Assembly: GCA_029834535.1 (NCBI GenBank)
Contig: JAQMWT010000264.1
Location: forward strand, 1 to 28,443
Length of the DNA stretch: 28,443 nt
Origin: Chrysophaeum taylorii
Taxonomy: Eukaryota > Sar > Pelagophyceae > Pelagomonadales > Pelagomonadaceae
Direction of reading: 5' to 3'
Shown: piece after piece, positions 20,711-28,443 of the stretch
Position numbering within the stretch: position 1 is the stretch's first letter
Layout: each line of letters begins with the position of its first letter
Notes under the pieces: generated by a model
The model's input: only the letters and a program-made list of their open reading frames with translations
The model's database searches: none
What the model was told of the DNA's origin: nothing
Translations under genes and position numbers: made by a program

Positions 20711-22080
20711 TATTTAAGTGAACTGCTCAACCTCCAACATACTGTCGTCCACGGCGCCTTTAATGGCTCCGCCGACCTCTCCGTGCAAACGCACCCCCCT
20801 CCGCTCAAAACAGCCATTATTGCAGGTGGAATTCACCAAGAAGGTTTCGACACTTGTCGCAAACGATTCGACAAACGCCTTACCGTCGTGGTCACCTGCG
20901 AAATTAACAATATTATGCGCACCCGTGCGCAACAACTCTTTCCGCACGCTCAGCACTATGCGGACCTAAGGAAACTCAATGCCGCACTCCAAACCGGCAA
21001 AATACGACTACCTCCATTCGACGTGGCAGTTTTTACATTGCCCTGTCAACATCTGAGTGTAATGCAAGAATACGGCGGCTATGCCACTCCGGTCACCGCC
21101 GACATTTTTGTCCAATAACAAACCCGCTTTGTTCGTTGCACGCTCCCGACCTACGCCACTGTCGAGAACGCACCTCCCAACCCCCGAACTCGTTACGAGT
21201 ATGCTCAACTCGCAAAAGGTTATCAGCGCTTGGGCTACTTCCGACACTCCGGTGTCTGCAATGGCTCTGCTTTTGGTGACGTCATCAGCAAGACATGCTA
21301 TCTCGCTGTGTATGCCCGACACCCGCTCACCGGCTACAACCTCGAGAAAACCGCTTCTACTTGGTTAACCTCGCCTCCGAGCATGGTTCCTCTCCTGGAC
21401 CCCAGTCACACCATCCCTGACGATCTCTGGATCGCCAAACCCGCCCTTCGTGGTACAGTGCCCCGCTCCACCTTGGTCTACTACCAGCACTAGGCCACCC
21501 ACTCCTACAAGCCCGCCAACGCCTCGAAACTCTCGATTTCCGAGAATGCCCGCATCTGCCAAATGCTCGCACGCTTCACCAAGCCCTTCACGGATCTCGG
21601 TCTAGACGCCGACGGCACCCCCTACGCCACCATGGCGTCCATTTCCCACCTTCTGGTTTTCACATTCCTGCACAGCCATTTGTTGCAACACCCCACTCTC
21701 GCCACTTGGAACACCCCCCGCTGTTTTCATGCCGCAGAGTCTCAATGTCCTCACCATTTGTATGGAGCCATCACCGGCATCGCCACTACTGTCGTCGCAT
21801 GTGGCTACTTCCCGCACGCCTCCCTCACCCTACATTCCAGGCCCCCTCAGATATTGGACTGTCCCCATCAACCCGCAGTCTTCTCCCCAACGCACGCCTT
21901 TTCCCTTGATGTTCCCAAGGGCACCGCCTTTCTGGTCGTCGCCTACACCACCTCCTTGGCCGCCGCTCACAGCTGCTCGCGCCCGTCCACTTCGGTCCAC
22001 TACATGAATCGTTCGCATCCAGGCTTTGCCGCGGTCGACTCACGATACGAATTACTCTCGATGACCCCAAGGGACTCATT
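20711..22080 (+). CDS. E2 extra region, main part, crossing TAA and TAG
   Basis: One frame reads from the repeat junction to about 22080, about 455 codons, with only TAA 21116-21118 and TAG 21491-21493 and no TGA. Segments shared with E1 are VVHGAFNGS (E1: TVHGALPA), IIAGGIHQEG (E1: ILAGGHHSEG) and AVYARHP with IPDDLWIAKP (E1: AVYGQNP with VPKTLWLPKP). Their order differs between the two elements, so the region seems to be built from shuffled or repeated units. FLVVAYTTSLAAAHS (about 21929) resembles the repeated module. No enzyme motif is recognised. Confidence 0.5.
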
Positions 22081-22440
22081 ATGTCCAAAGCACGTCCCAC
22101 TTACGCGGACTATGTCGGCCACATCGGAGACACGCTTCAGAAAAGCACCAAGTGTTACTCGGTCACTGGTTCGTACCCAACCAACACGAGCTACTCCAAC
22201 GCCTTGCTGCTGATCTCGCCAGACCACATCCGCTATGCGACCCTCAACGAAATCGCAAAGTTTGGACACCACTCGGACCCGGAACTGCTCCGTCTGTTCC
22301 AACATCACCCGCCGTACTTCGCGTTTAAGGCACTGGCCAACGCCGTCCCGCACAATATGCTGCATGCAAAGTACAGCGCTGTTCTCGCACTCCACGAATC
22401 GCACCACCACGTGAACTTTCACATCGAATGGGCAACAATA
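22081..22440 (+). CDS. E2 extra region, last part before integrase
   Basis: The frame moves by one near 22060-22080. It reads ITLDDPKGLIMSKARPTYAD and then a helical, His-rich stretch (IAKFGHHSDPELLRLFQHHP) to about 22440. There a further shift joins the integrase frame (DITQVADFFMSITSR). The two steps go in the same direction (frames 2, 1, 0). No domain is recognised. The position is equivalent to the pre-integrase sequence at 13513 in E1. Confidence 0.4.
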
Positions 22441-23834
22441 GCAATGGCATCCCCAGCCCAGGAGACATCACCCAGGTTGCAGACTTCTTCATGAGCATCA
22501 CCAGCCGTCTCTTAGCAGAGGAGGACCTCAACCTCACCTCCCTCTTCAATGCCATAGCAGATGCTCACCATGATGCGATCCGCAAACCAATCAAATCGAA
22601 AAACCTCGAGACGCTTCTTGCCGAGGCAACCGTCGCTAAAATCCGAGTCGACAAGCGACCCAGCCCCCCCAGCGCTTCGACTGCTGCTCTGCCTCCCTTG
22701 CACAAGCCCGGCACCATTCAGCACGCCAAAAGGGTGCTTTTGGTCACTCGCTGGCACCGCATACACCACCAGCAACCAGAGATTATTCGCCGCACGATTG
22801 CCGCCAATATAACGAATCTCCGCCCATGTGATGATCGGTATCTGCAAGACTGCAGTGAATGCAAGCGCTGCCAATCGCATGTAAGCTTCAGTCACAAGAA
22901 CAATTCCTGGTCACAGGATGAACTGGCCTATGCTCCTGGCCAACACCTCCACATGGATGTATCATACCCGAGCGTCGGCAAGTGCTACGGTGGATTTCGT
23001 TACATCATACATTTCGTGTGTATTATCTCAGCACACAAGTGGGTCTATTTCCTGCGGAAACTAGACGCACAGGATGTTCTGGCCGGCATCCTCTATGTGG
23101 CCAATGTGATTAAGGTCGAATTCGATGTCAATGCGAAAATCATCTCGTCTGATGCATCCCCAACTTCCCGCTCTGAAGCTTTCCACCCGCTCAAGGTGCA
23201 ACTTGGCATCCAGCTTCAAATCCTTGGTCGCCACCTCCACCAGCGGAATTTTGCGGAAAACATCATCAAGGAAAACACCCGAGGCACTGTAGTTCGCCTC
23301 CTCAACCTTCGCAGTGTACGCATCGAAGGAAAGTCTATTGCCGCCGAGTATTACCACCCATTTGCTCTACTGCATAAGATCCAAGCCGACAACCAGCGCT
23401 CTCATGGACTGCCCTCGCGCACAAACATGGCATGCACCGTTCCCTGGCGTATCATGTCACCCATGGCAGCGCTCTTGGAGCTCCTCCTCTTTGGCGAACC
23501 TGTCACTTGGCGAACTGTCACTTTTGTCTACCCTCAAAGTCACAAGCTGGAACCCTCCAGCGTCTCCGCCTCTTACTTTCACAGTAACAACTATCTCCCG
23601 AACCTCCCCGGCACGGACCGATTTATCCGTGATGTTCACAGCTCCATCTTGCTTGTACATCAGGGGCGATATGGAAAAATCGTCACCTCTAACGACTTTC
23701 ATGTTGACGCAGACATTGCCAGTCAACCGCAACAAGGAGATCGAACGGATCAAAGCACTCGCACAGATCCCAACAGATGCACGGTAAGAGAACCCGCTAC
23801 CAGCTATAAGCAAACAGCAAATGCCGGAAGTTAG
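22428..23834 (+). CDS. Copia-type integrase of E2
   Basis: This is a 468-codon open frame. After a pre-integrase helical part, a zinc-binding-like region (RWHRIHHQQPE, then CSECKRCQSH; about 22750-22875) precedes the catalytic core. First Asp lies in HLHMDVSYPS (22956-22958), then the GGFRYIIHFV and KWVYFLRKLD strands. Second Asp lies in IISSDASPTS (23151-23153) and Glu in NFAENIIKENT (23256-23258), with about 34 residues between them. The D, D and E residues are present, so the core may be intact. The usual GD or VFG region follows only weakly. The frame ends at TAG 23832-23834 at the junction with the opposing element. RT is missing. Confidence 0.75.
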   Translation: MGNNSNGIPSPGDITQVADFFMSITSRLLAEEDLNLTSLFNAIADAHHDAIRKPIKSKNLETLLAEATVAKIRVDKRPSPPSASTAALPPLHKPGTIQHAKRVLLVTRWHRIHHQQPEIIRRTIAANITNLRPCDDRYLQDCSECKRCQSHVSFSHKNNSWSQDELAYAPGQHLHMDVSYPSVGKCYGGFRYIIHFVCIISAHKWVYFLRKLDAQDVLAGILYVANVIKVEFDVNAKIISSDASPTSRSEAFHPLKVQLGIQLQILGRHLHQRNFAENIIKENTRGTVVRLLNLRSVRIEGKSIAAEYYHPFALLHKIQADNQRSHGLPSRTNMACTVPWRIMSPMAALLELLLFGEPVTWRTVTFVYPQSHKLEPSSVSASYFHSNNYLPNLPGTDRFIRDVHSSILLVHQGRYGKIVTSNDFHVDADIASQPQQGDRTDQSTRTDPNRCTVREPATSYKQTANAGS

Positions 23835-25478
23835 ACAGGAATCGTAAATGGGGAGATTTGACCCTCTCCGGGTACATGGTAGAGACTGCGTGCAGTCTTA
23901 GGCGTGTACAGACCATTCCGCTTGTCACATGCTACTACACAAGGTAAGGATTTAAGCCCCAACTCCTTAAGGACATTAGGTCCCATAGAAGCGTTTACAC
24001 TGACAACGAGGAACGAAGCCTTTGTTAATTAAACAGACAACCCCGTACCTGACGGTACGCACCTGGAGGCCTACTCCATGTTGGAAAAGAGCTTCAGACT
24101 GGGTTCTTCATAGTCATGAACATAAATAATTACGGAAGGGTAAGGAAGGAAAGAGGGAAAGCCGTGTTACGGAGAGAAAACCCTCTTGTAGAGATAGGTG
24201 TGAAATGTGCCAGTGTCGCGCACATAATAGTGTAGCTCTCTGGACCCCCTCAGCGTGTGAAAACGGTTTATGCATTTCAGACGTTCTTGAGGCGGAACTT
24301 GTGCAATATACGTGAGAACAGTGAACAATGGAACAAACAACAACAAAACAGGGCAAATTAATTATGATGTCGAGCGTGTTGTGATGTTGCGCAAAGAAGC
24401 GGTATCGGTATCCACAACATCAGATGTGTGGTCCAATTCATCCTCGCTATTATCGTCCAGTTCCTTTAACTCTGGAGAAGACGAAATATGATCATCGGAG
24501 GATATGTCGTTAGCAGTATTGGTATTGTGCGTAGTCATTGCATCACTCAAGGTGACCAAGGGTACCATAACAGACGAGAGGAAGGACATAGCAGCATCTG
24601 GTGTAAGAGCGTGTATATCCAATGCAGGAATAACACGACCATGTACATCAGACATAGCTGTGTGTAAGCTGTGAGCTGCTGCGTCGATTAGAACTCGCTG
24701 TGCCTCATTATGCGTACCTGGAGGGAACTGTCCAATGGACAAGATAAGCGACCGAGAAATGATATGGACAAATACAGCAGAGGTCGGGATTATAGTGTCC
24801 TGATGCACTTGAAGACTCGACAAGATGTTGTCTAACAAAGAGACATGCTTGATGTTCTCGGTCACTTGAGAATTAGCGTGTTTTGATGTTTCGTAGGCCT
24901 CTTGCATCTATGTGAGAGAAGTTAGTGCAAGCGATAGTTGATGTTCTCGTGCCATCAATTGCTGTTCGGTGTTAGTGAGACGTAAGGATAAAGACCGAGT
25001 CTCTTCTTTTAATTGGTGTAAAGATTCAGCCATATTGTCGTTAGCTTTATCTGGCGTGGGTTCAGCGGGTGGATTATCGATCGGCGCTGGTGACATCTTC
25101 AGAAGAGGTATTATCAGAGAGGTGTCAATTAGTTGGGATAGGGTAGCCAACTTCGACTAACATTTTTTAAATGCCAATTGTTGATCAGGTGGAAGTTGGC
25201 GAAAGTATTTAAGCATTGGCGGTACCGTCTCGGAAGAAGTTGCGTCAAGTTGATGAGAAACATCGTTAACAGGCGTTCGATGAGCCATTAAGTAACTCAT
25301 CAGGATTGGTGACTACACAGGTTTTTCCCTCAACGGACTGTAACAAAGACCAAGCTGCTACAATGATCTCAGGATTTACACTCGAACTGAAGCGCAGCTG
25401 AAGTAAGAGCGGGGCATTAGCGTCAGGGTTGACGAGAATTTTAGAAGCATCGACGTTAAGGGATGTCGTAATCTGCAT
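23831..25478 (-). CDS. E3b Gag and extra region, - strand, many in-frame TAA/TAG
   Basis: From ATG 25478 the first 60-odd codons read VDASKILVNPDANAPLLLQL and SSVNPEIIVAAWSLLQSV. After a frame change near 25290 one frame continues for about 475 codons to 23831. It has a coiled coil (LKEETRSLSLRLTNTEQQLM), a helical region, and an acidic spacer (SSPELKELDDNSEDELDHTS). It then has hydrophobic strands (SVIIYVHDYEEPSLKLF, ASFLVVSVNASMGPNVLKEL) like the module region of E1 and E2. The frame holds TAG at 25157, 24908 and 24071 and TAA at 24362, 24167, 24029 and 23831 (lowest coordinates), but no TGA. Family by layout only. Confidence 0.55.
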
Positions 25479-26419
25479 GAGCGCCTCTTTGAGCAGCTTG
25501 TTAATAGCAATGGACTTTCCAAGGCGGAGGATTTATTAGCTCTTATTGGCACTGGATCATTATAGCAAAAGAGTTGGGAGGGATGTTGATTATTGCGAAT
25601 TAAACGCTATCCCGGATGTGATAAAACTGCACATCACGCAAATCAACAGAAAGAAGGGGCGCGGTACATCGAAGGCAGTGCGATGCATGTTGATCAGACG
25701 CGAGATGATCTTCAATGATTTGTCGTATCCTGTCCGTTTATAAGCTGCTCATCTTCCGTAAATATGATGAGTACAAGGGTGTACCCGGCATATCGGCTTT
25801 TTATCGCTTAACATTGGGCTACACGCCAACATGTACGTTTGCAACCCTTTAATGGGGGGAAAAAAAGGGTGAAGCGAATACCTTCATTAGGTGATATAGC
25901 GGGAGCATTCCGGATGCGCTTTGCTTTTACCTCAGCATGAACTGAGATATGGACATTATCCACAAACTCTGTCTGTGTGCTTCCGTAAGCAGCTGCTGCA
26001 AAGACTTAAGTCAACACTGAGGATCCTCATGTTGCGGAGCAGAAAATTGTGGTGGCGAGGAACCCAAGAGCAGTAACGTCCCCGGACATCATCGCAAGTA
26101 CGTCAAACTTGCAGTGTTTGAGCAGGCGAAGTACCAGACTTCGCTGCTTGCGATTTAGGACTGTTGTTGGACTTTGCCTGGGCCCTTGGGCGTCACGGGC
26201 GTAGATTGATGTCCCTGAGCCACCGACAAGTAGGTTGGGATGCTTCGATTAGGAGAACTATCGGAGCAACGCTGGATTTAAGCATTAAAGGGCGGGATAG
26301 TGACGAACGCCACCCACGGCCACGGTTCAGTACAGAATAGCGCGGCTCGCAGTGCATCATCCTGTTTTTAATAGGATTCATCTTAAAAAGGATCTCCACA
26401 TCGCGCCTTTCATTGCATT
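25479..26419 (-). other. Non-coding interval between E3a pol and E3b Gag
   Basis: About 0.9 kb without a convincing gene on either strand. A tandem TAA-TAA lies shortly upstream of the E3b Gag frame. By position (pol end, then this, then Gag) it should contain an LTR and leader, but I find no clear match to the E1/E2 leader. An A/G-rich GGGGGGAAAAAAAGGG tract lies near 25855-25870. Confidence 0.4.
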
Positions 26420-28075
26420 TCACATTTTAGCTAGCCAGTATTCCTTTACATAGGGAGGCGGTTAGTTTAAGTAAAAGTCATTTTCGGACATAGTTTAAAA
26501 GTCCATTTCGGACATAGTGGACATGGGACAGGGTAAGGATTAACCATCTTGTTGAGCTATGGGCTGTTGTAAGCCAAGTAACGTGCGAGATCTGCTGAAG
26601 AGCGGAGCTCCAAAGTGTTTAGTAAATCCATCGGCGATATTTTGGGTACCGGAAACATGGTTATACGTATACTATGCGTTTAACTGCACGTAGTCGCGAT
26701 ACGGAACCAGCGTTGTGCTGGATTAGCTTTGCCTTAGTTTGACTGTCGGGGTATTATTAGATAGATGAAAGCAGAGGCAGAGTCTCCAAGTATAGGACTG
26801 CTACGTATGAACGACATGTCCGATGGGAGGGGGTTGTCGTGAGCATCATAATCTAGCAAAGTCTTTCCCTGAAGGTTGGCGCAGATAGAAGAAGTGGTTT
26901 ATATAGCGAATGCATTTCCGTTAACATTTGCGCAACCAGACCAATCATCGGCACCATATGAAGGGCGATAAGTCCACTCTCATGCGTAGAAGTAGCCGTG
27001 ATATGCTGTACTTCGACTTCAAGTGATAAGAGAACCAAACAAAGATGGCGTACCGGTGTCGACTTGCGTCTTGTTCATAAGAGGGTGCATTATCGGCATC
27101 AACGAACGCGACGAATGGATCAAAGTTACCTGAATTGACTTGTTCGTTAGTTTAATCCAACATGGTGGCCACGTCAGTGCGATTATCGATAAGAAGTCGA
27201 AGATGGTCCTTTAGAGCGGAAGCCAGAGTACAGTCCAGAGTCGAAGGTTGGGATGATTTTCGGGCTTGCGCAAGTAGCGGAGCGTTCCTGTTAGTACTTG
27301 AACATGTAGAAATGCTGGATTATGCATTCCTCGAGAGCAACGACTAAGACTTTGGATGATAGATCAGGGCGACGGCCAATGGACAAACGTGAGCTTGCCG
27401 AGTAGGGTGGGGAACGAGCAAAGGTACAGAAGAATAACTTGTCCATATCAGAAGATGGCTATCGAGTTATTATACGTGGTGATGATCGACATCGGTGTGA
27501 AAGTGGGACGTAGCTGCATTAAAATGGGGGTACTCTTCGAACAATGCATCAAGTTTACCTGACAGTCCAGTGATATAGAACCATCAGTTTTTACGCGTTA
27601 TGCGCATGCCTAAGAAAGTATGGACTCCTCGAGAGCGTGTCGACCTTGGTATATCCTTTTCAGGGCTTGCTGAATTCACAACTGTAAGTTTCCGAAGTAC
27701 AAGTAATGACGACGTCGTCTACTGAGAGAGCGTGCAAATTAGACAATGTATCATCAGCTTGGACTTTATCGTAATGCAGGTGTCTGTTCGAAGTCGTGTA
27801 TAGCCTAATGAATCAAAAAAGCCGTTTGTGGTTTGATTTCCAAAGGGCGGGGCTCTGGCGTAATCCATATAGAGATTTAAGTAACCTTTGGGAGACGGAC
27901 GGCCTTGGTGATATTAGTATCTTCGGGATCGAGAAGGTAAATGCCTTGTGGCAGTTGTTGACATGACACTGATAGTCGATGGAGCTTGAACAAAAGCGTT
28001 TGACGTCGACATGGTAGACGGAAGTCGCAGATGAGCCACTGCTTAGCGCCAGACACCACGCATGCCACAACTATA
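26420..28075 (-). pseudogene. E3a copia pol: RT palm to RNase H and C-terminus
   Basis: Read on the - strand from 28075: VYHVDVK (motif A), LPQGIYLLDPEDT, then KSLYGLRQSPALW (about 27850-27890). The catalytic box is HALSVDDVVI, with VDD at 27714-27722, where copia normally has YVDD. RNase H shows YGADDWSGCANVNG (about 26910-26960) and SPILGDSASAF. The C-terminus has NHVSGTQNIADGFTK, the standard copia ending. TAA 26899, TAA 26734 and TAG 26672 interrupt these conserved parts in frame. After the usual end, TAA 26540, 26495 and 26462 precede TGA 26420-26422. Several frame changes occur (for example at the T run near 27815). Confidence 0.8.
26473..26519 (-). repeat. 24-bp tandem repeat at the pol 3' end
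   Basis: There are two units, AAAAGTCATTTTCGGACATAGT and AAAAGTCCATTTCGGACATAGT, at a 24-bp period on the + strand. In the pol frame (- strand) both encode TMSE-[MN]-DF. The period is a multiple of three, and the units are separated in frame by TAA 26495-26497. Confidence 0.8.
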
Positions 28076-28325
28076 CTAACTACTAACTCAGTAACCTCTC
28101 CCGAGCATGGAGCCAGGCCGACCGACGGAGGCCATTCCGGAAATCACTGGCCTGTAGACGAGGAGCGCCGAAAGGTCGGTCGGCGGAGAGTGACCATCAA
28201 GCTTGTCGCCATGCGACGAGGGAGACGGCGATGTGACTGAGACCAACTCGTCGATAACCTTCCGTCTTCGCCCCCCGGCCATACCCCGTCCCACTGCGAA
28301 CGTTCCGGCTGCCAACCGGCCCGCC
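28076..28325 (-). mobile_element. SINE-like repeat, copy 5, 5'-truncated and diverged
   Basis: The copy matches the 3' two-thirds of the repeat in reverse. The tail is decayed (CTAACTACTAACTCAG) at the left. The match ends at 28325 in GGCTGCCAACCGGCCCGC, so about 110 bp of the 5' end are missing. It carries several indels not seen in copies 1-4. It sits inside the E3a RT between the segments at 28326-28443 and 28075. No clear target duplication was found. Confidence 0.85.
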
Positions 28326-28443
28326 AGTAAACTGCGCCATAGGGCGGAATGTGTTGAAAAAATCGGTGCCCAGAGAGGCTAAGAATCCTCGTAGGACCAG
28401 GACGTGCTTTATGCTTAATGTACCTGACCAGCAGGCATTGGTT
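28326..28443 (-). pseudogene. E3a RT, N-terminal palm segment
   Basis: On the - strand this reads LVLRGFLASLGTDFFNTFRP and MAQFT, matching RLVLRGFLASLG in the E1 RT (about 16465-16500). It is the stretch just before motif A. The enzyme continues after repeat copy 5 at 28075. The upstream part of this element lies beyond the window. Confidence 0.75.

Larger units (their letters stand above)
16712..23834 (+). mobile_element. Copia-like retrotransposon E2, 3'-truncated
   Basis: Order: LTR-like leader, Gag (from 16995), acidic Gag tail, aspartic protease with DGGAS (19384-19398), a long region of repeated modules, then integrase (22740-23800). RT and RNase H are absent. The element ends against an opposing - strand element at about 23832. 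Two copies of the 365-bp repeat are inserted (19441-19808 and 20346-20710). Protease before integrase is the copia order, but the distance between them, about 2.5 kb after removing the two repeats, is far larger than in ordinary copia elements. Confidence 0.7.

Noticed and set aside
23855..23884. Third copy of the E1/E2 leader motif (TTTGACCC, GGTAC, TGGTAGAGA)
   Set aside because: It lies inside the - strand E3b coding frame, lacks the upstream stem arm and the CTGTTCTCTAGG block, so the match is probably chance.
26527..26540. CAGGGTAAGG match to the inverted start of the 365-bp repeat at the pol 3' end
   Set aside because: Only 10 bp match and the flanks do not continue. Chance is sufficient.

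Overview
The window looks like transposon-dense DNA from a eukaryote. I recognise no cellular housekeeping gene, rRNA or tRNA. Almost everything that reads as protein belongs to LTR retrotransposons. There is also a PIF1/Helitron-type helicase fragment, a long tetranucleotide microsatellite, and five copies of a short interspersed repeat of about 365 bp. The species cannot be named from the sequence.

Layout on the + strand. Positions 1-4640 hold a Ty3/gypsy-like remnant: G-rich leader, Gag, and a protease-like domain. Positions 5152-16711 hold copia-like element E1: LTR-like leader, coiled-coil Gag, a very long unrecognised region, integrase, then reverse transcriptase (RT) cut off in its palm domain. 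E1 is interrupted at about 12196-13500 by an array of 18-19 bp repeats, the helicase fragment and a (CAGA)n tract. Positions 16712-23834 hold copia-like element E2: related leader, Gag, protease with a DGG motif, the same kind of long extra region, then integrase. On the - strand, 23831-25478 is the Gag plus extra region of another element (E3b). Positions 26420-28443 are the RT-RNase H end of a copia pol (E3a). E3a lies upstream of E3b on that strand, with about 0.9 kb of non-coding sequence between them.

Three things stand out. (1) The reading frames are crossed repeatedly by TAG and TAA (27 counted by hand) with coding sequence on both sides, sometimes inside conserved domains. TGA is rare and mostly coincides with a change of frame or a plausible gene end. 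This fits a nuclear code in which TAA/TAG are sense codons (most simply Gln) and TGA is the stop. Decay by C-to-T change at CAA/CAG is the main alternative. (2) The 365-bp repeat has a (TTAG)n-like tail, a 5'-truncated copy and 7-bp target duplications. Removing it and one duplication rejoins the interrupted retroelement frame, which proves insertion and fixes its ends. (3) E1 and E2 carry, between protease and integrase, roughly 0.8-1 kb or more of residues built from a loosely repeated hydrophobic module that I cannot assign to a family. Their leaders share a stem-loop whose stem differs in sequence but stays paired.

Many single-base frame changes remain. They could be real decay or uncorrected long-read indels, so most coding entries are given as broken genes. 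No functional cooperation between genes can be claimed beyond the usual Gag-protease-integrase-RT order of these elements.
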